Shown: positions 1-11,720, numbered from the stretch's first letter. The stretch is 27,144 nt of DNA from Conidiobolus incongruus B7586 (GCA_000697335.1 JNEM01013054.1:1-27144), one strand, 5' to 3'. The notes: a model not told the origin generated them from the letters alone. Numbers and translations are program-made.

Positions 1-117
1 ATGTTTGATCAACTAATTTGCCAAAGAGACAGAGCTTATAGGCAGGTGATTTTCCAGGAGTGACACAGGTGGATGTTCCTTCAGTACAAGGGCCACCAGT
101 AGGTTGAGTTCCGGTAC

Positions 118-157
<40 letters not shown>

Positions 158-1516
158 GGTGGTAGTAGAAGTATTGGGGACAGAAGTAGGACCAGATGAG
201 CTGGTGGTAGTGGTAGTAGTGGGAACAGGAATAGTGGTAGTAGGAGGTTGAGGATTAGAACCATCACGAATACCTTGAACAACATTCAAAAGTTCACCAG
301 TAACATCATGAGAGATATCCCAGTACATGAGACCCTTAAGATTCTTGGACTTAGCATGGTCAACCTTGATCTTTAAGGAATCAGGATCATCATAAGAAAT
401 GAATTGTTTAGTTTGAGAGTTGAATAAGTAAGGAGTACGAGTAACATTGTCCCAGCGACGAGTCCAAGGAGCAACAGGAGTCTTGTAGTCTGACTTCAAG
501 ATTTCACTACGGAGATACTTCCATTTCCAGACTCCAGAATAGAAACTACCTTCGTTACAGAAGAAGTTGATATCATTAGCATCTGATGGATCACCCTTAG
601 GAACAACTGATTCCTTAGCAACATATTGATTATTAGGGTCAGCATTCATATCAACTTTAGCAGTGGTGGAACGACCATAAAAAGCAAGACCAGCAACAAG
701 TTTGTCAGCAGGGAAACCAGCTGCCAACCAGTCATCAATAGCTTGACGATAAGAGAAAGGATCACCACCTTTAGCAACTTCATGATCGAAAGGAGCATTA
801 GGACCTGTGGTAGCTGACCAACCACCCATGATATCGTAGATCATAATATTAATGAAGTCAAAGTATTTGGCAAATTCACTAACATCTTTGATAGGTTTAC
901 CATCTGGACCATCGAAGGGTTGAACTCGGACAGCAGCAGTTAACAACTTGCGTTCATTAGGGAATTCCTTATCCATAGCTTCACGGAGTTCCTTAAGAAG
1001 GACAAGATAGTTAGCAGTGTCATTAGGGTCAACAGCATTACAAATGGCAGCTTGACGAGCTGGGTATTCCCAATCAATATCAATACCATCCAAATCATAA
1101 CCATCAGGATTTTCATCATATTCAGGCTTAGTGTTCTTACGAACAAATAATAAAGCATTATTGATGAATTTCTTTCTCAAAGCAGGATCCTTAGCAATGG
1201 TAGAGAAAGTTTGACCACCAGTCCAACCACCAAGTGAGATCAAAGATTTGACTCCATTGGCTTTAGCGAGCTTTTGAACCTTACGAATTCTGTTACCATC
1301 ATAGTAACGATCAACGAAAATACTAGCAGGATCATTCTTCTTGTAGAGCACACCAAAACCATAATTAACGTGGGTCAATTTCTTCCAGTCAACTTGCTCA
1401 GGTTCAACCTTACCCCAAGGAACATAGTAACCAACAACGTTCTTTTCAGCAGCAACAAAGTCAGGAAGTGAGAAAAGATTCAAACTAAGTATTAAAGATA
1501 CAATATTAAGTTTCAT
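1..1516 (-). CDS. Secreted GH18 chitinase with CBM19-like tail, left copy (3' end outside window)
   Basis: This gene encodes an extracellular endochitinase that cleaves beta-1,4-N-acetylglucosamine links. The start codon is at 1514-1516, giving a signal peptide of about 23 residues ending near VAA. A class V type GH18 barrel follows (about residues 26-415). It shows SLGGW (94-98), the catalytic DGIDIDWE (143-150, Glu150 the acid), MIYD (225-228) and the late conserved Trp399. A Thr/Ser/Pro linker then leads into a Cys-rich domain that resembles CBM19. The frame stays open through the linker microsatellite (118-162) to position 1, so about 505 residues are visible; by comparison with the right copy roughly 21 more lie outside. 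Every part I compared with the copy at 4863 is identical except for the linker microsatellite. No intron is evident. GH18 assignment is firm; CBM19 is recognised only from cysteine spacing and position. Confidence 0.93.
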
Positions 1517-1581
1517 TATTGATTTTCTAAGCTTTGATTATGCTTATACTTTGATACTTGTATCATGAATACAATCAAAGG

Positions 1582-1589
1582 CTTATATA
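1582..1589 (-). promoter_or_regulatory. TATA box of left chitinase gene
   Basis: On the minus strand this reads TATATAAG, about 70 nt upstream of the ATG. It is duplicated exactly in the right arm at 4790-4797, so both genes carry the same core promoter. It stands out because it ends in a G/C-containing AAGCC, unlike the surrounding AT-rich DNA. Confidence 0.55.
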
Positions 1590-1861
1590 CAAAGATGCTT
1601 TGGTACAAATATTAACAATCTATATACAATAGTGTACAAATAAGGAAAAATTGTAAAATTTAATTATCCATTGTGGAAAATCGGATTGCATTTAATTTTC
1701 GACCCTTATATGAATATTGAAAGTTGGATGATGTTTAATTCAGTCAGCGTGGGAAGTTGACTTAATCCTATTATAGTATGATTCAATTATTGTGCAAAGC
1801 TTATCTACACTTTTGTGTATTATTTGTTTAATTTTCATTTTACTAAGTTGAGGTGATAAGG

Positions 1862-4517
1862 AATGAATATAATTGAGAATAGAATTTGACACAATTGTCA
1901 ATTTCAGTTTTTGAAAATTTTTTATGAGGATTTTAAGGGATCTTTATCAAATATACATCAAAGAACTTTGGAATGATACCTCGCAGGGAGTCTATCAATC
2001 ATTTTGATTACTTAATAAATATAAAGAAAGATTCCATTAGTAATATATACTTATTATATCATGGTATAATATTAAATAGAAATAGTGAATGAAAAAGTTT
2101 ATCTCAATATCAATCTTGAAAATAAATAATTACTCAATCTTATATTATTTTTATGTTATTAAATTGTATCAAATTTATTAAGTCCAATTACATACTAAAT
2201 GTATAGATATAGTTTTATATAAAATCCATATAGTATATAATTATTTAATAATTCAATAACTTCCTTATATTCTTAATTAAACTTTTAAGTAATTCATTAT
2301 TTTTTAAAGATATATTAGTTGGACATTAATTCAGTTAAATTTGATCCACTTAATCAGGCTAAATTTTTTACATTTTCAAGTTATTTAATTGATCTCAATC
2401 AGATAAAATTTCAATAACTACCTCAATTCAAATCTTATATTATTTGAATCATGTTTAAACTATACGAGACCAAGCAATAGCCTATTTCATATCATTACAT
2501 ATAAGAAACATTACAAATAATATTCGGGAATTTTACTGTTTCCATCTAATTTAAACCACTCATTAATAAAAAATAAGCTGTGGCTTTATATCAAAAAATA
2601 TTCAATAAGTTGAAATCAATCAATACAATTAATAATTTAATAAATGGATTTTACATATTAATATTACTATAAATATTCTAATTAAATAATCAATATGTAG
2701 ATAGTTATCAAATTTTTTATTTCATTATTTAAATTAAAAATTTGATATATATTAAAATCATAATTTTTATTATTTAATCTATTAAATTAAAATTGTCAAT
2801 TTTTTTATTTTTTAATTTCTATTGGAAATAAAAACTTGATTGGTTAAAATTAATTTAATATAATTCATTAATAAACTATTTATATAATTGATAATGTTAA
2901 TTTGGGTATAATTTAATCGAAAACTATATCATGAAATTTTTTTATTTTATATTGCTAAATAATATTTAAAATATCAAAATTTTATTCCCATTAATGTTAC
3001 TCTAAATCCAACAATTAAAAAATTAAGCATATGTTGAATCAATGAAATAACTAAGTCAATGTTAATAATATTGGATTAACATATTAGATACATTATAATT
3101 CTCAATAGATAAATTAAAGATTTAATAAAGAATATCCATTAAGTATCAACGTGAGTTAATTTAATACTTATTGCTTTATTAAATCAGTATTTTATCTAAT
3201 ATTAAAATTTATTAACTTCTGAATACTGGTAATGATAATAATAAATTTACTTGTTCTATGTTTTTATATAGTTTTTTCCTTTTTATTTTATTTTTCAATT
3301 AATATTAACATTTCTGAATGTTAATAATAATTTTAGATAATGATATATTTATTAATTTAATAATTATACCCTAAATTCTCTTTTATCAAGTAAATATAAA
3401 TTATGTCAAAGGTGAGTTTTGATTTTTATTCAAAATTTTGGAATAAATTAAGTAAACATATTGGATTTTGTATTCATATACAAATTAATAATCATAGTCT
3501 TTAACACGGTGAATAAATTAAATTTACTATATTTGATATCTTTAAAAAATTTCAAATTTGAATTTTTTTAAATCGTAAAAATATTTATTGAGGTTATATT
3601 CAAGATTATAGATAATAGTTGAAGAAATTTTGCATATTAGTATTTATATGCCGAATTTCTTGTATTCATCATTAAATTCAAATTTATCTGTATATTATTT
3701 TATGGAATTTTCAATTTAAAATTAATAAAATAGCTAACCTCTAAGTCAGTTTGAAAATCATTTAGCCATTTTATTACGTTATAAAATATCAAGTTAAAAA
3801 GATTATTATTCTTGAAAATAATAGATACATTGAAGTGCTTTGTTTATCTATCACTGGTCATATAAAAATGATAGTTTTTATAATATAGATGTGATATTAT
3901 TTCCAAATTTATTAATGAGAATGGAAAAGTGAAATTTTCAAATAATATTTAAAGGTTTTATATATCCATCCAATTTGAAAATAAATATATTAATAACTAT
4001 TAAATAATTTTCTTTGACAAGAATGATTAATAATAAATGAGTTTTAGGTATGTAAAATATAGTGCTTTATTTTAATTCTGTTGTAATAAAATATGAAAAA
4101 TTGCTCATATTATATCTTAAATCAATTCAAGTCTCATCCAATATATTTATGAATAGTGACATTCCTATTAATGATACTTACAACATCATAAAATTATTCT
4201 AAATTATGATCATAATGATATGTAAAGATTTTCAGAGTGGCAGTAATGAACGCGTCTGCACTTTTCATAAATATGAATTTTATTATTTATTTTTTGCTGT
4301 TACTTCATAATATATATTATCAAATAATCCTAGATATTATAGTATACTTAACCATTATTTTTAGTTAATGCAAACTTAATGATCGATAAACTTAGGTAAG
4401 AATGGTCAAATGTGGCTGTTGGGATTGATAATAGATAAAAATGCTTATGAAATTTTAATTAAAAAGCATTGTGACTTGATCAAAATATTTCATTATACCT
4501 TTTACGATAATCTCTTC
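1862..4517. other. AT-rich gene-free spacer between the inverted chitinase genes
   Basis: This stretch of about 2.66 kb lies between the two divergent promoters. Both strands are full of stops; I see no coding frame, tRNA-like element, transposon end or LTR. A slightly less AT-rich patch lies near 4235-4262. The DNA just inside the two arm ends is not convincingly alike, so the repeat ends abruptly. Confidence 0.75.
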
Positions 4518-4789
4518 CCTTATCATCTCAACTTAGTAAAATGAAAATTAAACAAATAATACACAAAAGTGTAGATAAGCTTTGCACAATAATTGAATCA
4601 TACTATAATAGGATTAAGTCAACTTCCCACGCTGACTGAATTAAACATCATCCAACTTTCAATATTCATATAAGGGTCGAAAATTAAATGCAATCCGATT
4701 TTCCACAATGGATAATTAAATTTTACAATTTTTCCTTATTTGTACACTATTGTATATAGATTGTTAATATTTGTACCAAAGCATCTTTG

Positions 4790-4797
4790 TATATAAG
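4790..4797 (+). promoter_or_regulatory. TATA box of right chitinase gene
   Basis: TATATAAG lies 73 nt before the ATG at 4863, followed by a short A-rich leader. It is identical in the other arm (1582-1589). Confidence 0.55.
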
Positions 4798-4862
4798 CCT
4801 TTGATTGTATTCATGATACAAGTATCAAAGTATAAGCATAATCAAAGCTTAGAAAATCAATA

Positions 4863-6260
4863 ATGAAACTTAATATTGTATCTTTAATACTTAGTTTGAA
4901 TCTTTTCTCACTTCCTGACTTTGTTGCTGCTGAAAAGAACGTTGTTGGTTACTATGTTCCTTGGGGTAAGGTTGAACCTGAGCAAGTTGACTGGAAGAAA
5001 TTGACCCACGTTAATTATGGTTTTGGTGTGCTCTACAAGAAGAATGATCCTGCTAGTATTTTCGTTGATCGTTACTATGATGGTAACAGAATTCGTAAGG
5101 TTCAAAAGCTCGCTAAAGCCAATGGAGTCAAATCTTTGATCTCACTTGGTGGTTGGACTGGTGGTCAAACTTTCTCTACCATTGCTAAGGATCCTGCTTT
5201 GAGAAAGAAATTCATCAATAATGCTTTATTATTTGTTCGTAAGAACACTAAGCCTGAATATGATGAAAATCCTGATGGTTATGATTTGGATGGTATTGAT
5301 ATTGATTGGGAATACCCAGCTCGTCAAGCTGCCATTTGTAATGCTGTTGACCCTAATGACACTGCTAACTATCTTGTCCTTCTTAAGGAACTCCGTGAAG
5401 CTATGGATAAGGAATTCCCTAATGAACGCAAGTTGTTAACTGCTGCTGTCCGAGTTCAACCCTTCGATGGTCCAGATGGTAAACCTATCAAAGATGTTAG
5501 TGAATTTGCCAAATACTTTGACTTCATTAATATTATGATCTACGATATCATGGGTGGTTGGTCAGCTACCACAGGTCCTAATGCTCCTTTCGATCATGAA
5601 GTTGCTAAAGGTGGTGATCCTTTCTCTTATCGTCAAGCTATTGATGACTGGTTGGCAGCTGGTTTCCCTGCTGACAAACTTGTTGCTGGTCTTGCTTTTT
5701 ATGGTCGTTCCACCACTGCTAAAGTTGATATGAATGCTGACCCTAATAATCAATATGTTGCTAAGGAATCAGTTGTTCCTAAGGGTGATCCATCAGATGC
5801 TAATGATATCAACTTCTTCTGTAACGAAGGTAGTTTCTATTCTGGAGTCTGGAAATGGAAGTATCTCCGTAGTGAAATCTTGAAGTCAGACTACAAGACT
5901 CCTGTTGCTCCTTGGACTCGTCGCTGGGACAATGTTACTCGTACTCCTTACTTATTCAACTCTCAAACTAAACAATTCATTTCTTATGATGATCCTGATT
6001 CCTTAAAGATCAAGGTTGACCATGCTAAGTCCAAGAATCTTAAGGGTCTCATGTACTGGGATATCTCTCATGATGTTACTGGTGAACTTTTGAATGTTGT
6101 TCAAGGTATTCGTGATGGTTCTAATCCTCAACCTCCTACTACCACTATTCCTGTTCCCACTACTACCACTACCACCAGCTCATCTGGTCCTACTTCTGTC
6201 CCCAATACTTCTACTACCACCACCACCACCTACTACTACTACTACTACTACTACTACTAG
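4863..6260 (+). CDS. Secreted GH18 chitinase, right copy, read out of frame in the linker and lacking its tail
   Basis: This is the twin of the chitinase at 1-1516, and so an extracellular chitin hydrolase. The 465-residue frame starts at the same ATG, with a signal peptide (about 1-23) and a complete GH18 domain (about 26-415). All catalytic signatures are present: SLGGW 94-98, DGIDIDWE 143-150, MIYD 225-228 and Trp399. The Thr-rich linker then runs into nine Tyr codons and a TAG. The linker here reads (CCA)4-C-(CTA)10, whereas the left copy has (CCA)5-(CTA)10. The missing two bases shift the frame, so the Cys-rich chitin-binding tail encoded at 6259-6441 is lost. The catalytic domain should still be intact, giving a chitinase without its binding module. 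A sequencing or assembly error in the microsatellite is an equally simple explanation; if so the product is 526 residues. Confidence 0.88.
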   Translation: MKLNIVSLILSLNLFSLPDFVAAEKNVVGYYVPWGKVEPEQVDWKKLTHVNYGFGVLYKKNDPASIFVDRYYDGNRIRKVQKLAKANGVKSLISLGGWTGGQTFSTIAKDPALRKKFINNALLFVRKNTKPEYDENPDGYDLDGIDIDWEYPARQAAICNAVDPNDTANYLVLLKELREAMDKEFPNERKLLTAAVRVQPFDGPDGKPIKDVSEFAKYFDFINIMIYDIMGGWSATTGPNAPFDHEVAKGGDPFSYRQAIDDWLAAGFPADKLVAGLAFYGRSTTAKVDMNADPNNQYVAKESVVPKGDPSDANDINFFCNEGSFYSGVWKWKYLRSEILKSDYKTPVAPWTRRWDNVTRTPYLFNSQTKQFISYDDPDSLKIKVDHAKSKNLKGLMYWDISHDVTGELLNVVQGIRDGSNPQPPTTTIPVPTTTTTTSSSGPTSVPNTSTTTTTTYYYYYYYYY

Positions 6261-6441
6261 TACCGGAACTCAACCTACTGGTGGCCCTTGTACTGAAGGA
6301 ACATCCACCTGTGTCACTCCTGGAAAATCACCTGCCTATAAGCTCTGTCTCTTTGGCAAATTAGTTGATCAAACATGTGGTGCTGGTACTGCCTGCTACC
6401 AATCTGGAAATGGCATCACTTGTGGGTTCCCCAGCAAATAA
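6259..6441 (+). other. Out-of-frame CBM19-like tail of the right chitinase
   Basis: This frame continues the Thr linker and then encodes about 50 residues with six cysteines, including LCLFGK and GAGTACYQ, ending in TAA at 6439-6441. The cysteine spacing and the C-terminal position behind a GH18 domain resemble family 19 carbohydrate-binding modules of fungal chitinases. It is not joined to the main frame in this sequence. In the left copy the same segment is in frame. Confidence 0.75.
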
Positions 6442-6480
6442 TCCCAATTATTCAATCATTTATAAATAGTCCAAAATTAA

Positions 6481-6486
6481 AATAAA
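6481..6486 (+). terminator. Possible polyadenylation signal of right chitinase
   Basis: AATAAA lies 40 nt after the TAA of the tail frame. Such hexamers are common in DNA this AT-rich, so support is weak. Confidence 0.3.
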
Positions 6487-8947
6487 CTTGATGTTTATTA
6501 TTAAATTATTTTTGACAATATATCTAATTTTTTGAATATATTTTATAATTTAAAATTCAGTAAATTATAGCAATTTGATATATTAATAACTTTTGCACTA
6601 TATGACAGGATGATATAAACCCAGGATACTCTTAGCCACTGATAATTGAGTACCCGAGAACCAATAGTACAATTAGATCAGATGTATATATGGTTTTCTA
6701 TGAAAACTTTAACTTGTCTATTTTTATACTGTCAAATCATTAATACTAAAATTATTGATCAAAATATTAATTATTATTCTTTATTTAATAATATGTTTTT
6801 ACTATTTTCAGAAATTGGTAATATATTGCTATCAAGTTATGAGGTAATATTAGGTTGATGATTAAAATGTTGACCGGTTGAATTTTAGTAGTTTCAATTT
6901 GAAAAGGAAAATAATAAGTGATACATGGTTATTGAAACATTTGATAGCAACTGGTTGGTATATATTTTGATTACTGATTGAATACGAATAATTGTGTTAT
7001 TATCAATTTAATAAAAAATTTTATTCCAATTTAACCTCTTTTTAAAACTAAGCTTTGTAAAAAATTTAAATTATTTTAATCAAATAATCATTATATTCCC
7101 AAAGTATTATTCGGGTTGGTCTAGAAAACCAAAGAAATTCACCACTATATTTATAAAAAAGTTGTTTCATCCAAATATTGAATTGTATTTTAATGAATAT
7201 GAAAGCACATTTGATTGTTTGAATGATATTTTATACTGAAATATTTGTATTTCATAAACCGTTAATAAAAATACCTTGAAATCTATTTAATATAGTCACT
7301 AAATTCTTTAAATATCTGAATAATTTGAATCAGGATTATATTAATAGAATAGAACATATGTATTTTCCTATTTCAAAATTGCTTTTTTGATAATTTTAAT
7401 TATTAAAATCAATTAGAGCTTATAATATTTTTGTAGAGAGCTGTTGTATATCTACACATACTAGATGTTTCACAGATCATATGATAGTTAATATATTATT
7501 GTCTTTCATTATAACATAGTATATTAATATCTCGAATTTAATCCTATTTGAACATAAATCATTATATGTGATTTCAAATCGTTAAATACTTTACTATCCA
7601 ACTAAATATAAAAATATGTTTAGTGTCAGTTGTTTTCATATTAATAATTTGGGCGATTTACTTTAACTTTGAAGTAATAAATACACATGTATTCAATCAT
7701 TTATTCCCAAAATATATTTAAAATTTAATTAATATTCAATTTGATTTGGAATTTCAATGATAGCATTAATGAGGCTTTCAATAAAGTTGATAGTTGTAAA
7801 AAGTGAAATACTTATGTTGAATCCCAAATGAATACTATATATTATATAAATAATAAATAAATTTAATATTGACAAATTCTATCTAATATGTTGATAATTA
7901 TTAAGTTATACTATTTTCGCATATCAAATTTGTAACTAAAGTTGAATAATACTCTCATTATATTTTTTCGTTGATATTATGATATTTTATTATATTTGTC
8001 ATTCAAACAATTTTGAAACAAATAATTAATAATATTTTACAATACTTAACTGAAAAAATTTCAAAATATGAATAATCACTTAATATAATAGCAATAAATG
8101 GAAAATTAAGATATAATTTACTGATAAAGTTGATAATGTAATTATATTATTGAAGAAATATTAGATATAAGAATAAACAACTAAAAATTATTCTAAAGTA
8201 TAGAATAAATTTAACATTTATTTCAAATTTAAATTAGAATATGCATTGCAAATATTTATTGTATTGACATGATGCAATTTGTAATCAAATACTTGTCTGA
8301 TAAATATTAAATTGGATTTGACAATTATAATGAAAACCATAAATTGTTGAATAATATATATTATTATCATTATTCATATTTTATCTAAAGCATTGTAAAT
8401 TTTATTTGAAAAAGTTAAAAAATCTATACATAAATACAATTTAAAAATTAATAAATACTACTTTTTAATAAATTGTAAAATTTATTAATCTATTTTTGAA
8501 TAGTATGATTCAAAATTATAATTTTTTTTTGCAAATAATATACTTTATTAGTTAATCTTATTCATTATCTACTAATTTTATTTTTTTTAATATAATTAAT
8601 GATCTCTGTTAAATTGAATCAATGTTAAAAACCCCTAAAAATTAAACATAGCATTGGTTATTAGATTATATAATTTGAATTATAAGAACTTCTAGAATAT
8701 TTTCGACTTAAAAATTGTCAAAATTCAAATACATTAGAATCCTTAAGACAATATATATATTAAAATTATGGGATTAGTGATTGGTTGGACAGAATATAAA
8801 TAAAAAGTATGGGATTTAGATGATGATGTTAACAAATGAAATTCCAATACCTTATTCTTTGATTTGTTTAATTAACATTAAATTTAATTCAATATTATTA
8901 ATCAATTTAATTTTAATTAAAGTCATCAATTTGTAAAAATAATCAAT
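6487..8947. other. AT-rich intergenic region between chitinase and CCT3
   Basis: About 2.5 kb with no supported gene. A small less AT-rich patch at about 6604-6690 has no recognisable coding content. The open frame at 6646-6858 has biased composition and no motif, and I regard it as chance. The last few hundred bases should hold the CCT3 promoter. Confidence 0.6.
8690..8697. promoter_or_regulatory. Heat-shock-element-like motif upstream of CCT3
   Basis: TTCTAGAA is a perfect TTCnnGAA pair. It is preceded by GAA with one-base spacing and followed by a weak third unit (TATTTTC). It lies about 250 nt before the CCT3 start. HSF control of CCT genes is known in other eukaryotes; here it is only a motif match in AT-rich DNA. 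Confidence 0.3.
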
Positions 8948-10751
8948 ATGCAAGCTCCTGTCATTGTTATAAGTAAGTTTTTATAGTATTCAATTTAGAG
9001 AATTTTCGCTAAATATTCAATTCTAGACACTAATGTAGATCGTGAATCCGGTCGCAAAGCTCAACTCTCTAATATTAATGCTGCCAAGGTATTTTTTAAT
9101 CTATATATTTTAATTATGCTTCAGCTTACTAATCATATAATAATAGACTGTGGCTGATATTATTCGTACCTGTCTGGGTCCTAGAGCTATGTTAAAAATG
9201 TTATTAGATCCTATGGGTGGTATTGTCCTTACCAACGATGGTAACTCCATCTTGAGAGAAGTTGAAGTTGCACATCCCGCTGCCAAGAGTATGATTGAAT
9301 TAAGCCGCACTCAAGATGAAGAAGTTGGTGATGGTACTACCTCCGTTATTGTTTTAGGTAAATATAAGTATGAATCTTTAACAATATCTTTGACTAATAT
9401 TTTTATAGCTGGTGAAGTCCTCTCTATGGCTGCCCCTTACTTGGATCGTCAAATCCACCCTATTGTCATCATTTCTGCCTATAAGCGTGCTTTGGAAGAC
9501 GCTATCAAAGTTGTTGATGAGATTAGTATCCCTGTTGATTTGAATGATAAAGATCAGATGATTAAATTAATTAAGAGTTCTTTGAATACTAAATTTATCA
9601 GCAGATGGAGTGATATCATGTGCAACCTCGCCCTTTCTGCCGTCGAAACTGTCGTTGTTGAAGAAAATGGCCGTCGTGAAGTTGACATTAAGAGATACGC
9701 CCGTGTAGAAAAAATTCCCGGTGGTGAAATTGAAGATTCACAAGTATTGGATGGTATTATGTTAAATAAGGATGTCACCCATCCCAAGATGAGACGATAC
9801 ATTGAAAATCCCAGGATTATTTTACTTGACTGTCCTCTTGAGTACAAGAAGGGTGAAAGCCAAACCAATATTGAAATTACCAAGGAAGAAGACTGGAATC
9901 GTATTTTACAAATTGAAGAAGAACAAATCAAAGAAATGTGTGACCAGATTATTCAATTCAAGCCCGATTTAGTATTTACTGAAAAGGGGGTTTCTGATCT
10001 CGCCCAACACTATTTAATGAAGGCCAACATTACCGCCATTCGTCGTGTAAGAAAGACAGACAACAACCGTATTGCTAGAGCTGTTGGTGCCACCATTGTT
10101 AATAGAGTCTCTGATTTGAGAGAATCTGATGTTGGTACTGGATGTGGTTTATTCGAAATCAAGAAATTAGGCGATGAATACTTCACTTTCCTCACCAAGT
10201 GTGATAATCCTAAGGCTTGTACCATCATGCTCAGAGGTCCTTCTAAAGATATTCTCAACGAAGTTGAACGTAACTTACAAGATGCTATGAGTGTTGCTCG
10301 TAACGTATACTTTAATCCTAAATTAGCTCCTGGTGGTGGTGCTACCGAAATGGCCATCTCTTCTCGCTTAAGTGATTTAGCCAAATCTATTGAAGGTGTT
10401 GAACAATGGCCATACTTGGGCTTAGCTGAAGCTTTTGAAGTCATTCCTCGTACTTTGATTCAAAATTGCGGTGGACAAGCCATCAAGGTCCTCACTCAGC
10501 TTAGAGCTAAGCACGCTGAAGGTCAACACACTTGGGGTGTCGACGGTACCACTGGTGTCCCCACTAGTATGAATGATTTGGGTATCTGGGAACCTCATGC
10601 CGTCAAGGTTCAAACCATTAAGACTGCCATTGAATCAGCTTGTTTATTACTTCGAGTTGATGATATTGTTTCTGGTATCTCAAAGAAATCACAACATGGA
10701 GGTGGAGCTCCTCAAGACGCTGGTGTCCCCAACCCTGATGCTGAGATGTAA
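8948..10751 (+). CDS. CCT3: T-complex protein 1 subunit gamma (CCT3), 4 exons
   Basis: This is one of the eight subunits of the cytosolic chaperonin CCT/TRiC, which folds actin, tubulin and WD-repeat proteins with ATP. The exons are 8948-8972, 9027-9088, 9147-9357 and 9409-10751, giving 546 residues, close to the usual length of about 535-545. The start MQAPV is the family's conserved N-terminus and lies in a tiny first exon of 25 nt. Visible signatures are VADIIRTCLGPRAMLKMLL (31-49), TNDG (58-61), the ATP-loop GDGTT (90-94), APGGGATE in the C-terminal equatorial part, and RVDDIVSG near the end. Introns are 54, 58 and 51 nt; the second has a branch-like TTACTAAT. The third is in frame and has no stop, so it could be mistaken for coding DNA, but removing it restores the conserved VLAGE. 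Splice sites are inferred from consensus and protein continuity. The gene is intact. Confidence 0.97.
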
Positions 10752-11720
10752 AGCAGCTTATATATTCAATTTGACTAATTCATATTTCCTGATACATTAT
10801 TTGAAAATATGTATTTAGAATATGAATTTCAATTTCATATAATTTAAATCATAAAAATTAGAATTATATTCGTATTTAATATATTGCATCTTCACCATAA
10901 TCGGCACTATTTTTTATTTTATTAATTTTAATTTTTTCAAATTTTATTTTTCAAAATAATATAATTATATTTTAAATTTAACTTACTGTGGAGCAAATTC
11001 AATTTTATATTTTAAAATTCTAAAATAGATAATATAATTATTAATTGATAATCTCTAGAAATTTAAAAAACTAAATTATTCATTTTGTTTAATATATCAT
11101 TCGAACACTGATATGTTAAATAAAATTCATTATTGATTTTAAATCTACATATTTAAAGTCAAGTTTAATATCCAAGAAAATTCAGTATTTTATTTTAATA
11201 CTCAATAATTTAATTTAAAGAACCTTGAATGATAATTATAATAGTAATATATAAAATTTGAATTATAAGTTATATTGTAGAGAATATCTGTCATTTATGT
11301 AAAAAAAAATAATTTTAACAAATTAAATTACTAAATAAATAAATAAAATTAAAATTATTTAATAATATTATCAATTAAATTTAAAAAAAAATCGATATTA
11401 ATTATACATTCATTTTTAGTATTTTATTTCATAATTTGATTTTGATAAACTTGTTTCAAATTTATAATTAATTTGATTGAATATGGTTAATCACGAGTGG
11501 AATTTATAAATGCTATCCCATAATTATTAATAAAATATATTTAATTTATAAACCCCATTACCCCATTTTTCATTATTCAAATTGTTGCACATTATATTTA
11601 TAAAGTTTGTCATTTAAAAAATAACATTATAAACATATAATTAACATATTTATTCAATTTCAATATTCATTTGTAGAAATATATTATTGATATTACTTAA
11701 TTACATAATTTAACAATCCA
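10752..11720. other. AT-rich intergenic region between CCT3 and CDK9/BUR1
   Basis: About 970 bp holding the CCT3 3' end and the promoter of the next gene. There is no open frame of note and no recognisable motif beyond A/T runs. Confidence 0.6.

Larger units (their letters stand above)
1..1861. repeat. Left arm of large inverted repeat (chitinase gene plus promoter)
   Basis: Position x here corresponds to the reverse complement of position 6379-x in the right arm (6377-x beyond the linker indel). Matching continues from the window edge through the whole gene and about 345 bp of 5' flank. It shows one mismatch at 1853 and ends near 1861, after which the two sides differ. The arm is at least 1.86 kb; its outer end lies beyond the window. 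The stretches compared were otherwise identical, which points to a recent duplication or ongoing gene conversion. Confidence 0.93.
4518..6376. repeat. Right arm of large inverted repeat
   Basis: This is the reverse complement of 1-1861. It carries the second chitinase gene, its TATA box and about 345 bp of promoter. Homology must reach at least 6376, where the partner arm meets the window edge; how much of the 3' end of the gene and its flank is shared cannot be seen. The arm is 2 nt shorter than the left one because of an indel in the linker microsatellite near 6229-6232. Confidence 0.93.

Noticed and set aside
1862-4517. Transposon or origin between the inverted chitinase genes
   Set aside because: No terminal repeats, target-site duplication, coding remnant or distinctive structure could be seen in the spacer.
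6646-6858. 70-codon open frame on the plus strand after the right chitinase
   Set aside because: Ile/Leu/Asn/Tyr-rich composition as expected of A/T filler, no motif, no clear promoter.
9554-10613. Long minus-strand open frames across CCT3
   Set aside because: They are antisense shadows of the strongly conserved CCT3 coding sequence.
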